Source: Actinocrinis sp035605935
Lineage (GTDB): Bacteria; Actinomycetota; Actinomycetes; Streptomycetales; Catenulisporaceae
Assembly (NCBI RefSeq): GCF_035605935.1
Contig: NZ_DATNGK010000266.1
Location: forward strand, 1-64,000
Direction: 5' to 3'
DNA length: 64,000 nucleotides
Below, piece by piece: positions 52,009-60,670 of this stretch. Made by a program: the position numbers and the translations under genes. A model generated the notes under the pieces. That model was not told where the DNA came from. It ran no database searches and saw only the letters and a list, made by a program, of their open reading frames with translations. Position 1 is the stretch's first letter. Each line of letters begins with the position of its first letter.

Positions 52009-52785
52009 GTGACCAGGACGATGTACGACGGCGTGGACGCGAGCAGACTGCCGACGAACGCGCAACTCGTCGCCGGTTACGTGGACGGGTTGTACGCGTG
52101 GTCCGCCGCCGATTGGGCGAGGTTCCCGCATTCGGTCAAGGTGCGCATCGCCGTGTTGTCGGGCACGAACGACGGCGAGGTGCTTGACGTCGAACCGGGC
52201 AATGCGACTCCGGCTGAATCAGTGGACTGGGTACTGCGGCGTCGCGGCGCGGGCGTGGACCCGACCGTCTACATGAACACCTCTACCTGGTCCACCGTGC
52301 GCTCTGCGTTCAGGGCGCGCGGGGTGGCCGAGCCGCACTACTGGATCGCCCAGTACGACGGGGTCGCCTCCCTGCCCGCCGGGGCGGTCGCCAAGCAGTA
52401 CTACAACAACAACCAGGCGGGCTATGACCTGTCCGTGGTCGCCGACTACTGGCCCGGCGTCGACTCGGCGTCCGGGGGCACCTTCGCCGCGCGTCTCAGG
52501 AGGAACGACATGCACGTCGACCTGAAGCTGAACACCCCGGTGGTGTTCACCAATCCGGCGGCGGCGCTGGGCGGCAGCTCGACCATGCTGCTGGCCAGTG
52601 ACTATGGCAACGCGACGGTGCGCGTGGCCACCTTCAGCTTCAAGAACAACAGCTGGACGGTGGTCAATCACACGGTCGCGGCGAACGGCGGCGCGGTGAG
52701 CATGCCGCTGCCCGCGGACACGAACAAGGTCTCGGTGAACGTGACGGACGGCGACGTCCCGGTCGGCCTCGACGTGCTCGCCTGA
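52009..52785 (+). CDS. DUF1906/GH25-like domain protein
   Basis: A 258-residue protein whose first 160 residues follow the pattern of rv2525c-like/DUF1906 glycoside-hydrolase-type TIM barrels: DGVDASRLPTNAQLVAGYVDG, IAVLSGTNDGEVLDVEPGNATPAESVDWVLRRR, VYMNTSTWSTVRSAF and HYWIAQYDGVASLP. The C-terminal 80 residues form a beta-sandwich-like tail. No signal peptide is evident with GTG 52009; the longer reading to 51934 adds a basic but not hydrophobic N-terminus. Such proteins resemble wall hydrolases, phage-lysin-like enzymes or Tat substrates. Catalytic activity is not shown. It is followed by a 15-bp tandem duplication and the convergent fumarase gene. Confidence 0.65.
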   Translation: MTRTMYDGVDASRLPTNAQLVAGYVDGLYAWSAADWARFPHSVKVRIAVLSGTNDGEVLDVEPGNATPAESVDWVLRRRGAGVDPTVYMNTSTWSTVRSAFRARGVAEPHYWIAQYDGVASLPAGAVAKQYYNNNQAGYDLSVVADYWPGVDSASGGTFAARLRRNDMHVDLKLNTPVVFTNPAAALGGSSTMLLASDYGNATVRVATFSFKNNSWTVVNHTVAANGGAVSMPLPADTNKVSVNVTDGDVPVGLDVLA

Positions 52786-52790
52786 TCGCT

Positions 52791-52820
52791 GTGCCGAGCT
52801 TGGGCGTGCCGAGCTTGGGT
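52791..52820. repeat. 15-bp tandem duplication
   Basis: GTGCCGAGCTTGGGC (52791-52805) is followed at once by GTGCCGAGCTTGGGT (52806-52820), one mismatch. It lies between convergent stops and is probably a slippage product. Confidence 0.8.
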
Positions 52821-52832
52821 GTCCCGGTCTCG

Positions 52833-54278
52833 TCAGGACGGCGGGCGCGTCATCCCGAGCACGTCGAGCAGTTCGTCAAGGCGCTGCTCGCTGATCGCAC
52901 CGGATTTGACGTGACCGCGGTCGATGACGGCCTGCCGGATCGTCGTGCCCTGCGACAGCGACTGCTTGACGATCTTCGCCGCCTCCTCGTAGCCGACGAT
53001 CCGGTTGAGCGGCGTGACGATCGACGGCGAGGACTGGGCGTGCTCGCGCAGCCGGTCCACGTTGGCTTCGATGCCTGATACGCACCGCTCGGCCAGCAGC
53101 CGCGCCGAGGAAGCCAGCAGCCTGATGGACTCGAGCAGGTTGCGCGCCAGCACCGGCAGCGTGACGTTGAGCTCGAACTCGCCCGAGGCGCAGCCGAAGG
53201 CGACCGCCGCGTCGTTGCCGACCACCTGGATGCACACCATGCGCACCGCCTCCGGGATCACCGGATTCACCTTTCCCGGCATGATCGAGGAACCGGGTTG
53301 CAAATCCGGCAGCGCGATCTCGCCGAGTCCGGCCCGCGGCCCAGAGCCCATCCAGCGCAGATCGCCGCAGATCTTGAACAGGGCGAGGGCAAGGGCACGC
53401 AGCTGGCCCGAGCACTCGGCGAGCGCGTCGCGCGAGCCCTGCGCCTCGAAGTGGTTACGCGCCTCGGTGAAGGGCAGGCCGGTGTCCTCGGCGAGCCGCG
53501 CCACCGCGGTCTCGGCGAAGCCGGGCGGAGCGTTGAGGCCGGTACCCACCGCGGTACCGCCGAGTGGCAGCTCGGCCAGCCTGGGCAGCGCGGACTCGAG
53601 CCGCTGCACCGCGCGGCGGACCTGCGCCGCGTAGCCGCCGAACTCCTGGCCGAGGGTGACCGGCGTGGCGTCCATCAGGTGCGTGCGCCCGGCCTTGACC
53701 ACCTCGGCGAACTGCGCGGCCTTGGTCGCCAGCGCGTTCTCCAGCAGGTCGAGCGCTGGCAGCAGGTCACGCACCAGCAGGTCGGTGGCCGCGACGTGAA
53801 TCGACGACGGGAACACATCGTTCGAGCTCTGCGACGCGTTCACCTCATCGTTCGGGTGCACCGGCCGGCCGAGCCGTTCGGCCGCGAGCGTCGCGATGAC
53901 CTCGTTGGCGTTCATGTTGGAGGAGGTACCGGAGCCGGTCTGGAAGACGTCGATCGGGAACTGCTCGTCCCAGCGGCCGTCCGCCACCTCGGTCGCGGCG
54001 GTCCTGATCGCCTCGGCCAGGTCGGGCTCGAGCACGCCGAGCTTTCCGTTCGCGGCCGCCGCCGCTGCCTTGATCCGGCCGAGCGCGCCGATGTGCGCCC
54101 GTTCGAGCCGCAGCCCGGAGATCGGGAAGTTCTGGACCGCGCGCTGCGTCTGCGCCCGCCACTTGGCGTGCTGCGGGACCAGGACTTCACCCATCGAGTC
54201 GTGCTCGACGCGCATGCCCTCGCGCGACTCGACGCGCCCGCGATCGCCGCCGGTCACGGCGGCGTCGTCACTGTTCAT
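52833..54278 (-). CDS. fumC: Fumarate hydratase class II
   Basis: A 481-residue class II fumarase that interconverts fumarate and malate in the citric acid cycle. Signature blocks are QTGSGTSSNMNANEVIATLA (substrate B-site region), NDEVNASQSSNDVFPSS, GRTHLMDATPVTLGQEFGGY, GGTAVGTGLN and the fumarate-lyase signature GSSIMPGKVNPVIPE (catalytic Ser loop). ATG 54278 follows GGAGGAGG by 8 nt; GTG 54287 has no room for a ribosome site. It is divergent from an FMN-dependent alpha-hydroxy-acid oxidase with only 30 bp between start codons. Confidence 0.95.
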   Translation of the reverse strand: MNSDDAAVTGGDRGRVESREGMRVEHDSMGEVLVPQHAKWRAQTQRAVQNFPISGLRLERAHIGALGRIKAAAAAANGKLGVLEPDLAEAIRTAATEVADGRWDEQFPIDVFQTGSGTSSNMNANEVIATLAAERLGRPVHPNDEVNASQSSNDVFPSSIHVAATDLLVRDLLPALDLLENALATKAAQFAEVVKAGRTHLMDATPVTLGQEFGGYAAQVRRAVQRLESALPRLAELPLGGTAVGTGLNAPPGFAETAVARLAEDTGLPFTEARNHFEAQGSRDALAECSGQLRALALALFKICGDLRWMGSGPRAGLGEIALPDLQPGSSIMPGKVNPVIPEAVRMVCIQVVGNDAAVAFGCASGEFELNVTLPVLARNLLESIRLLASSARLLAERCVSGIEANVDRLREHAQSSPSIVTPLNRIVGYEEAAKIVKQSLSQGTTIRQAVIDRGHVKSGAISEQRLDELLDVLGMTRPPS

Positions 54279-54308
54279 GCCGGTCACCTCCTCCTACCAT
54301 CCTCACCT

Positions 54309-55511
54309 ATGACCGCTTCCGATGTCCCGAACCCGGTCCCCGCGAAGGATTGGTCCGCGTTCCAGTTCGAGATCTACCTCAACGGCCTGGCCGGCACGGT
54401 GCCGCGGCTGCCGACCGACCTGACCCGGCTGGAGGAGATCGCCGAGCGGCGGCTCGGTCCCGGGCCGGTCGGGTATGTCGCGGGTGCGGCGGGCGACGGG
54501 AAGACGGTGCGGGCGAATCGGGAGGCGCTGGACCGGTGGCGGATCGTGCCGCGGATGCTGCGCGACGTGCGGCAGCGTGACCTCTCAGTCGAGCTGTTCG
54601 GCACGCGCGTGCCCGCTCCGGTCGCGCTGGCACCGGTGGGCGTTCTGTCGATCATGCATCCGGATGCCGAGCCGGCGGCGGCGCGCGCCGCCGCCGCGCA
54701 GGGACTGCCGTTCATCCTGTCTACGGCATCGAGCACGACGCTGGAGCAGGTGGCTGAGGCGATGGACAGTGTCAGCGCTGCGGCTGAACGATGGTTTCAG
54801 CTGTACTGGCCGAAGGATCGCGAGGTGACTGTCAGCCTGCTTACTCGTGCGGCGAAGGCCGGCTACCGGGTCCTGGTCGTCACCTTGGACACCTGGCTGC
54901 TGGCCTGGCGACCGCGCGACCTGGACCAGGCGTATCTGCCGTTCCTGCGCGGCGTCGGCACCGCCAACTACTTCTCCGATCCGGCGTTCCAGGCCGGGCT
55001 GGCCAAGCCGGTGCACGAGGACTTGAACGCGGCGGTGCTGCACTTCGCGCAAATGTTCGCCGATCCCGCGAAGACTTGGGCGGATCTGGCGTTCCTGCGC
55101 GAGCACTGGGACGGACCGATCGTGCTGAAGGGAGTTCTGCATCCAGACGACGCCCGGCGCGCCGCGGACGCCGGAATGGACGGCCTGGTCGTGTCGAACC
55201 ACGGTGGCCGGCAAGTCAACGGCTCGATCGGCGCGGCGGACGCGCTGCCGGGGATCGCGCGGGCGGTCGGCGACCAGATCACTGTGCTCTTCGACAGCGG
55301 CGTGCGCAGCGGCGACGACGTGTTCAAGGCCCTGGCGCTCGGCGCGCAAGCGGTGCTGCTGGGCAGACCGTATGCGTACGGGCTCGGGTTGGACGGACAA
55401 GCGGGGGTCGAGCATGTGCTGCGGTGCCTGCTGGCCGAGTTCGATCTCACCCTCGCCTTGTCGGGCTACACCGAACCCGGCCAGCTGACGCCGGACGCGC
55501 TAGTACGTTAA
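54309..55511 (+). CDS. FMN-dependent alpha-hydroxy-acid oxidizing enzyme (lactate 2-monooxygenase-like)
   Basis: A 400-residue FMN enzyme of the lactate/glycolate oxidase family, TIM barrel. It shows YVAGAAGDGKTVRANREALDRWRIVPRML, APVALAPVGV (FMN phosphate region), WFQLYWPKDREV, VLKGVLHPDDARRA (active-site Lys), LVVSNHGGRQVNGSI (catalytic His and Arg) and VLFDSGVRSGDDVFKALALGAQAVLLGRPYAYGLG. The N-terminal FQFEIYLNGLAGTVPRLPTD and overall length resemble lactate 2-monooxygenase and 4-hydroxymandelate oxidase relatives. ATG 54309 has no ribosome site, so the transcript is probably leaderless. Exact substrate is uncertain. Confidence 0.9.
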   Translation: MTASDVPNPVPAKDWSAFQFEIYLNGLAGTVPRLPTDLTRLEEIAERRLGPGPVGYVAGAAGDGKTVRANREALDRWRIVPRMLRDVRQRDLSVELFGTRVPAPVALAPVGVLSIMHPDAEPAAARAAAAQGLPFILSTASSTTLEQVAEAMDSVSAAAERWFQLYWPKDREVTVSLLTRAAKAGYRVLVVTLDTWLLAWRPRDLDQAYLPFLRGVGTANYFSDPAFQAGLAKPVHEDLNAAVLHFAQMFADPAKTWADLAFLREHWDGPIVLKGVLHPDDARRAADAGMDGLVVSNHGGRQVNGSIGAADALPGIARAVGDQITVLFDSGVRSGDDVFKALALGAQAVLLGRPYAYGLGLDGQAGVEHVLRCLLAEFDLTLALSGYTEPGQLTPDALVR

Positions 55512-55558
55512 TGCGCTGACGCAATAACGCGCGAGCACTGAGTCGTCCTTGCAGATGG

Positions 55559-56215
55559 TTATCGCTTGGCTGAGATCGTCGCAGGCTTCTTCTTCGACGG
55601 GTGCTTTTGCGCTGCGGCCCGCATGGAGGCGGCGTGGCCGTCCCCGTTCTTCACGGCGGCCTGGCTCGGCAGCGGCCCGAAGATAAGGTTGCCCGGCGCC
55701 TGCGGGTCATCGCTGGTGTAGAACTCGCGGATCGCCTGCTGCACCTCCTTGACGTCCAGCAGGCCATCGCCGTTGCGGTCCACCGCCCGGAACGCGCGTT
55801 CCGCGTCGTCCGCGCACACGCCGTACGCGTTGAACCAGGTGGTGAGTTCCTCGATGTCCAGCGTGCCGCTGTCGTCGGCGTCGATGAGGTCGAAGATGGT
55901 CAGCGCGATCGGGCCGATGATCCGGTCATAGCCCTCCTCGGCCTCCAGGATGACCCGCTCGCAGGAAGCGACGAACTGCTGGCGGGAGATCATGCCGGTC
56001 TGCTGCTGGTCCATCCGGCGGCTCAGGGCCACCCACAGCCGCAGGTAGAGCACGTGCACCTTCTCGTACTGCGGCGAATCCGTCGCGAAGTCGAAGGCGC
56101 GGCACACGCTCGCCGAGGCCACGTCGTAGTCGTTCGCGGTGATGTAGCCGTCGCCGTCCATATCGAGCAGTTCGAAGCGGCGTTCGAGCTTGGCCCGCTG
56201 GAAGTCGCTGAGCAT
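55559..56215 (-). CDS. Four-EF-hand calcium-binding protein (calerythrin-like)
   Basis: A 218-residue cytoplasmic protein with the calerythrin/sarcoplasmic-binding-protein layout. EF1 loop starts at Asp18 (DMDGDGYITAND) and is canonical. EF2 near Asp69 (DQQQTGMISRQQ) is degenerate and probably does not bind. EF3 at Asp112 (DADDSGTLDIEE) and EF4 at Asp146 (DRNGDGLLDVKE) are canonical. A 40-residue Lys/Ala-rich tail is extra to the family. AAGGAG stands 5 nt before ATG 56215. It would buffer or sense Ca2+; in streptomycetes similar proteins affect aerial growth. No partner is evident nearby. Confidence 0.92.
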   Translation of the reverse strand: MLSDFQRAKLERRFELLDMDGDGYITANDYDVASASVCRAFDFATDSPQYEKVHVLYLRLWVALSRRMDQQQTGMISRQQFVASCERVILEAEEGYDRIIGPIALTIFDLIDADDSGTLDIEELTTWFNAYGVCADDAERAFRAVDRNGDGLLDVKEVQQAIREFYTSDDPQAPGNLIFGPLPSQAAVKNGDGHAASMRAAAQKHPSKKKPATISAKR

Positions 56216-56409
56216 GAGCACTCCTTGCCTGGCTGGGGCGCGGCGTGGCCGGGTCGCGGGCGCGACGGTCCGCTGCGCGGTTCTCGCCCTCCAGTCATCC
56301 GGGTGCGCCGCCGGGCCGCATCCCCATGCATCCACGCAGGTGAAGGCCGAACCGGTGACGCGCGGGCGCTCAGCTGCGCACCTCGGCACGCCGCTTCAGC
56401 CGCACCGCC

Positions 56410-58053
56410 TCAACCGAGCCGCGGCTGTGCCCGATGCAGGATCGTCTTCGTGTCCGTACCGGCCGGGAGCGTGCCGAACGTGTGACCGGCGTTCCCGGCG
56501 AGGCGCGTGGCGCAGTATGCGTCCGCGACGGCTGTCGGCGCGTACCGGACCAACAGCGAGCCCTGGAGCACCGTCGCGAGCCTTTCGACCAGCCGCCGAG
56601 CCTGGAATTCCGCTTCCGCGAGATCGGCCAGGCTGGTCAACTCGTCACGCAAACGAGCGAAAGCGGCGTCGAAGCGTGAATCTGAACCCTGCGCCGCTCC
56701 CGCCTCCGCGAGAAACGCTTCCGCGCTTTCCGGCTCGCGGGCCAGCGCCCGCAGCACGTCCAGGGCGTTGACGTTCCCTGATCCCTCCCAGATCGAGTTG
56801 ACCGGAGCTTCGCGCAGCAGCCGCGGCATCCCGGATTCCTCGACGTATCCGTTGCCGCCCAAGCACTCCAGCGCCTCGGCCGCGACCCCGATCGCCCGCT
56901 TGGTCACCCAGTACTTGCCCACCGCGACGCCGAGGCGGCGGAAGGCACGCTCGGCCGGATCCGCCGCGTCGAACGCGGCGGCCAGCCGGATGCCGAGCGC
57001 GGTCGCCGCCTGCGACTCGACCGCGAGATCGGACAGCACGTTGCGCATCAGCGGCTTGTCGATGAGTACCGAGCCGAAGGCCCGGCGGTGCGCGGCGTGA
57101 TGTGTCGCCTCGGTAATCGCGCGGCGCATGATCGCGGCCGAACCCAGCACACAGTCCAGCCGCGTCATCGAGACCATCTCGATGATGGTCGCCACTCCGC
57201 GCCCCTCAGGGCCGAGCCGGCGTGCCCACGCGCCATCGAACTCGATCTCGCTCGACGCGTTGGAGCGGTTGCCGAGCTTGTCCTTGAGCCGTTGCAAGGA
57301 GATCCGGTTGCGGGTGCCGTCAGGTAACACGCGCGGCACGACGAAGCAGGTCAGACCTTCAGGCGCCTGGGCGAGGACGAGGAACAGGTCGCTCATCGGA
57401 GCCGAACAGAACCACTTGTGGCCGGTGAGCAGGTATTCGGCTTCTGCGTCGAGGGGCGCGGCCGCTGTCGTGTTCGCGCGCACGTCCGAGCCGCCCTGCT
57501 TCTCGGTCATCGCCATGCCGCACAGCAGCCCGGCCTTTCCCGCCGGCGCCCGCAGCCCGAAGTCGTAAATCAGGGACTTGAGTCCAGGCTCCCACATCGC
57601 CGCGGCCTCGGGATCGGTGCGCAGCGCGGCGATCCCGGCGTAGGTCATCGAGATCGGGCATCCATGCCCTGATTCCGCGGTGCTCCAGGCCATGAACCCG
57701 GCCGCGCGGGTCACGTGGGCTGCGGGGCCGCCGGACCAGGCGGCGCCGGCCAGGCCGTGCGAGACCGCCACTTCCATCAAGTGGTGCCAGGCCGGATGGA
57801 ATTCGACCTCGTCGATGCGGTTTCCGTAACGGTCGTGCGTGCGCAGAACCGGCGTATACGTGTTCGCCTGCTGCGCCCAATGCAGGGTCCGGTGCGCTCC
57901 GGCGAGCCGGCCGAGCGTGGACAGGCCGTCGAGCGCGGCGCGGCCGCCGTGCCGGTCAACTGCCTCGACCAGGGTGTCGTCGCAGCCGAAAACGTCGTAA
58001 TCCTGCAGCGGAGGCGCCTGATTCGGCGCGATGCGGGCGTCGTTGACCGTCAT
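56410..58053 (-). CDS. Acyl-CoA dehydrogenase, AidB-like
   Basis: A 547-residue flavoprotein of the AidB subgroup, matching E. coli AidB in length. It shows CGMAMTEKQGGSDVRANTTAA, LTGHKWFCSAPMSDLFLVLAQ, KDKLGNRSNASSEIEFDGA, MTRLDCVLGSAAIMRRA, RRAFGSVLIDKPLMRNVLSDLAVE and ALECLGGNGYVEESGMPRLLREAPVNSIWEGSGNVNALDVLRAL. AidB is linked to protection from alkylation damage and binds DNA through a C-terminal domain; this C-terminus has Arg-rich segments (QARRLVERLATVLQG). The acyl-CoA substrate is doubtful in this group. It is followed by the EF-hand gene on the same strand after about 194 bp. Confidence 0.9.
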   Translation of the reverse strand: MTVNDARIAPNQAPPLQDYDVFGCDDTLVEAVDRHGGRAALDGLSTLGRLAGAHRTLHWAQQANTYTPVLRTHDRYGNRIDEVEFHPAWHHLMEVAVSHGLAGAAWSGGPAAHVTRAAGFMAWSTAESGHGCPISMTYAGIAALRTDPEAAAMWEPGLKSLIYDFGLRAPAGKAGLLCGMAMTEKQGGSDVRANTTAAAPLDAEAEYLLTGHKWFCSAPMSDLFLVLAQAPEGLTCFVVPRVLPDGTRNRISLQRLKDKLGNRSNASSEIEFDGAWARRLGPEGRGVATIIEMVSMTRLDCVLGSAAIMRRAITEATHHAAHRRAFGSVLIDKPLMRNVLSDLAVESQAATALGIRLAAAFDAADPAERAFRRLGVAVGKYWVTKRAIGVAAEALECLGGNGYVEESGMPRLLREAPVNSIWEGSGNVNALDVLRALAREPESAEAFLAEAGAAQGSDSRFDAAFARLRDELTSLADLAEAEFQARRLVERLATVLQGSLLVRYAPTAVADAYCATRLAGNAGHTFGTLPAGTDTKTILHRAQPRLG

Positions 58054-58227
58054 GTCGTCAGTTTGTCATGTCGCTCCACCCGCTGTGGATCATCGTCGCG
58101 TAGATCCACAGACAGATAATCCGATCCTGCCGATTCGGTTCCGCGACGTCAGCGCGAGGGTCTAAGGTCTACCTGGATTCCCCAGGCGAGGAGGGGGGTT
58201 CACAGCCGAACCGGGGAGGCAAACACG

Positions 58228-58584
58228 GTGGGAAACTTTTTCCAGGTCGACCTCGACGTGCTCCAGCGCATGACCAAGACGCTGGGCGACGCCGGGGATC
58301 AGATGGAGTCCGCGCTCAAAGCGATGACTTCGTCGCAAGCGGGGCAGGTCGGCACCGAGGCGCTGAACAAGGCCGCCGACGCATTCCAGCACACCTGGCA
58401 GTACGGCCTCGGCCAGCTGCAGCAGGTGATCAAGGAGACGTCCGAGGGCGTCAAGAAGGCGCACGACGCATATAAGCAGTGCGACGACGGCATCGAGCAG
58501 GCCATGTCGAAGATCAACAGCCAGGCCATGGGGGCCATCGACCAGGCGGTGCAGGCCGCGGCGGTGCACGGAGGGGCCAAGTGA
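58228..58584 (+). CDS. WXG100-like small protein (type VII secretion substrate)
   Basis: A 118-residue all-helical protein of WXG100 size and pattern: a helix from QVDLDVLQRMTKTLGDAGDQM, a turn region with AFQHTWQYGLGQL (Trp-x-Tyr rather than Trp-x-Gly), and a second amphipathic helix to the end. No signal peptide. GTG 58228 follows GGGGAGG by 8 nt. The stop overlaps the start of the next gene (GTGA), the first of three such overlaps. By analogy it would pair with the WXG-bearing N-domain of the next protein and leave through an ESX/type VII system; no EccC-type ATPase is in the window. Confidence 0.75.
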   Translation: MGNFFQVDLDVLQRMTKTLGDAGDQMESALKAMTSSQAGQVGTEALNKAADAFQHTWQYGLGQLQQVIKETSEGVKKAHDAYKQCDDGIEQAMSKINSQAMGAIDQAVQAAAVHGGAK

Positions 58585-59954
58585 GCGTGGTCGCGGAAGA
58601 CGCAACGACGTACCCGAACCTCGGCTTCAACCCGGTACCAGGCGTGCCGGCGGATGTGGAGTCGATGAGCGCCGGCCTGGGGCAGGCGGTGTCCTCGATG
58701 CAGGAGTCCGGCTCGCTGCTCGACCAGATGCGCGACGCGGGCAGCGGGGTCTGGCAGGGCGAGGCCGGCGACAAGTTCCGTGAGCACCTGGACACCAAGC
58801 TGGTCACCGACCTGCAGCACGCGCACGAGTCGCTCAACAACGCGGTCGGGGTGCTCAAGAGCTGGCACGGGGACCTACTCGGCTTCAAGGACGTGGCGGC
58901 CAAGCTGGACCAGGAGGCGGCCGAGGCCAAGCAGGCGGCGGCGCGCGCCGACGAGGCGGTCAAGCAGGCCGAGGCCAATCCGGACCTCAAGCTGGTCGGC
59001 CAGTTCTTCAACACCCAGGAGGCGCTCCAGGCCGCCCAGTCGCGAATAGACCAGGCGCAGGGCGCACTGCGGGACGCGGGTTCGGCCGCGCAGAACGCGC
59101 ACGCCGAACTGGACTCGATCATGAAGCGGGCGCAGGAGCTGGCCGCGCAGCACGAGGCGGCGGCCCGCAAGTACGCGCAGGAACTGGAGCAGGCCACCAA
59201 GGGCCTTGCCCCGCACAAGCCGGGCTTCTTCAGCAGCCTGTGGAACGACTTCACCAGCGGCCTGAGCGCGGTGGGCAACTGGGTGAAGAACCACATCGAC
59301 GTGATTCACTCGGTGCTGTCCACGATCTCCGCGGTAGCCGGCCTGATCGCGCTGTGCACCCCGCCGCCGATCGATGCGATCGCGGGCGCGGTGGCCATCG
59401 GCGCCGGAATCGGCGCGCTGGCCTGCGACCTGGCCAACCCGAAGGTGCGCGACGCCGTCGGCGGCCTGCTGACCGGCCACTTCACCATGGACAACCTGAA
59501 GAACGCGTCCGCGATGGGCCTGGACGCGCTCAGCCTGATACCGGGCGGGAAGCTCGCGGGCGCGGCGCTGAAGGACGGCGAGGTGGTCCTCAAGGGCGCC
59601 GAAGGGATACCGACCCTGGCCGCGAAGCTCCCCGGGCTCGCCCAACTCGGCGGCGACGCGACGCGGGCGTTCGGCGACGCGGCGCAGGCCGGGGTCACCA
59701 CGTTGGAGGACGGCACCAAGGCGTTCGACGCGGCCGGCAACGTGCTGCGTCAGGGCTCGAATATCGCGCACGGCCTGAGCCTGCCGGTCAAGCTCGGCGT
59801 CGGCGCGGCGAACAAGATCTTCAAGCTCGCCGACACCGCCACCGTGGACGGGGCCAAGTCGCTCGCCCAGCTCTCGCAGAACCTTGAGCTCGGCTGGAAA
59901 GCCAAGTCCGTGGTGAGCAGCCTGTACGGCGACGTGAAGCAGGCGGTGTCGTGA
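58581..59954 (+). CDS. Large WXG-domain protein, candidate type VII secreted effector
   Basis: A 457-residue protein. Residues 1-100 look like a T7SS signal domain with a true WXG motif (VWQGEAGDKF, Trp58-Gly60). Residues 100-210 form an Ala/Gln/Glu-rich coiled coil. A hydrophobic pair of segments (about 241-282: VLSTISAVAGLIALC and AIAGAVAIGAGIGALAC) follows, as in pre-toxin regions of large secreted proteins. The last 170 residues, rich in Leu/Gly/Ala, match no toxin domain I know. Start GTG overlaps the preceding stop, and the end overlaps the next gene. It could be a toxin, a structural partner or an envelope protein. Confidence 0.75.
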   Translation: MSVVAEDATTYPNLGFNPVPGVPADVESMSAGLGQAVSSMQESGSLLDQMRDAGSGVWQGEAGDKFREHLDTKLVTDLQHAHESLNNAVGVLKSWHGDLLGFKDVAAKLDQEAAEAKQAAARADEAVKQAEANPDLKLVGQFFNTQEALQAAQSRIDQAQGALRDAGSAAQNAHAELDSIMKRAQELAAQHEAAARKYAQELEQATKGLAPHKPGFFSSLWNDFTSGLSAVGNWVKNHIDVIHSVLSTISAVAGLIALCTPPPIDAIAGAVAIGAGIGALACDLANPKVRDAVGGLLTGHFTMDNLKNASAMGLDALSLIPGGKLAGAALKDGEVVLKGAEGIPTLAAKLPGLAQLGGDATRAFGDAAQAGVTTLEDGTKAFDAAGNVLRQGSNIAHGLSLPVKLGVGAANKIFKLADTATVDGAKSLAQLSQNLELGWKAKSVVSSLYGDVKQAVS

Positions 59955-60670
59955 GCACGCTCGGCAATATCCTCGACTCCGCTCCCGACACGGAGGATCC
60001 GGACGCGCTCAACTGCTGGGTAGAGCTGCCGCCCGGCTACTTCCCGCTGCCGCTCGACGACATCGACAACGCCCTGGCCACCGCGGAGGCGAACCTGCGC
60101 GAGCTGGCTCCGGAGGAACAGCGGCCGCTGCTCGCCGCGGTGGTGGGCACGCTGATGGTGCTGCTGGAGCAGTTGCAGGAGCGCAACGCCGCGTACTGCG
60201 GCATCGGCTGGCACACCGCCGAGGACGACACGGTCGTCCCCTCCAGCCTGGTGGTCTCGATCCAGCCATTCCCGCACAAGCGCAACCCGCGCCTGGTGAT
60301 CAAGGACCTGGTCGAGGCGCGCGCGGAGGCCGGCGAACACGGCCAGGTCGACGTGGTCGACCTCAGCCGCGGCCCGGCGCTGTTCTTCGAGAGCGTGCTG
60401 ACCCTGCCGCGCCCGCAGCTGCCCGGCCAGCCGCCGAACGAGCAGCCGGACGCCGAGGTCTACCAGCTCCAGGCCCTGGTGCCGAGCGCGGACGGCCGCA
60501 AGCTCGCCGCGATCGACTTCACCACGCCCGACATCCCACATGGACCGAGATTCCGGGCCATGATGGTGCTCATGGCCGACTCGGTGTCCTTCACCGCTCC
60601 TGCGGGGAGCGAGGAGGGCGGGGAGACGGCCAGGTCGATCAGCCAGATCCTTGGAGGACTCGCCCCGTGA
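59951..60670 (+). CDS. Conserved hypothetical protein of the type VII-like locus
   Basis: A 239-residue soluble acidic protein, third gene of the coupled locus (GTGA overlaps at both ends). Features are an acidic start (DSAPDTEDPDALNCWVELPPGYFPLPLDDI), an amphipathic helix (ALATAEANLRELAPEEQRPLLAAVVGTLMVLLEQLQERNA), then an alternating strand pattern (VVPSSLVVSIQPFPH, LFFESVLTLPRPQL, VYQLQALVPSADGRKLAAIDFTT, MMVLMADSVSF). It could be a chaperone or an immunity-type partner for the upstream protein. I do not recognise the family. Confidence 0.65.
   Translation: MSTLGNILDSAPDTEDPDALNCWVELPPGYFPLPLDDIDNALATAEANLRELAPEEQRPLLAAVVGTLMVLLEQLQERNAAYCGIGWHTAEDDTVVPSSLVVSIQPFPHKRNPRLVIKDLVEARAEAGEHGQVDVVDLSRGPALFFESVLTLPRPQLPGQPPNEQPDAEVYQLQALVPSADGRKLAAIDFTTPDIPHGPRFRAMMVLMADSVSFTAPAGSEEGGETARSISQILGGLAP

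Noticed and set aside
58479..58580. Longer N-terminus for the large WXG protein
   Set aside because: It would run antiparallel in frame through the end of the WXG100-like gene and is Arg/Gly-rich; GTG 58581 at the GTGA overlap is consistent with the other junctions.
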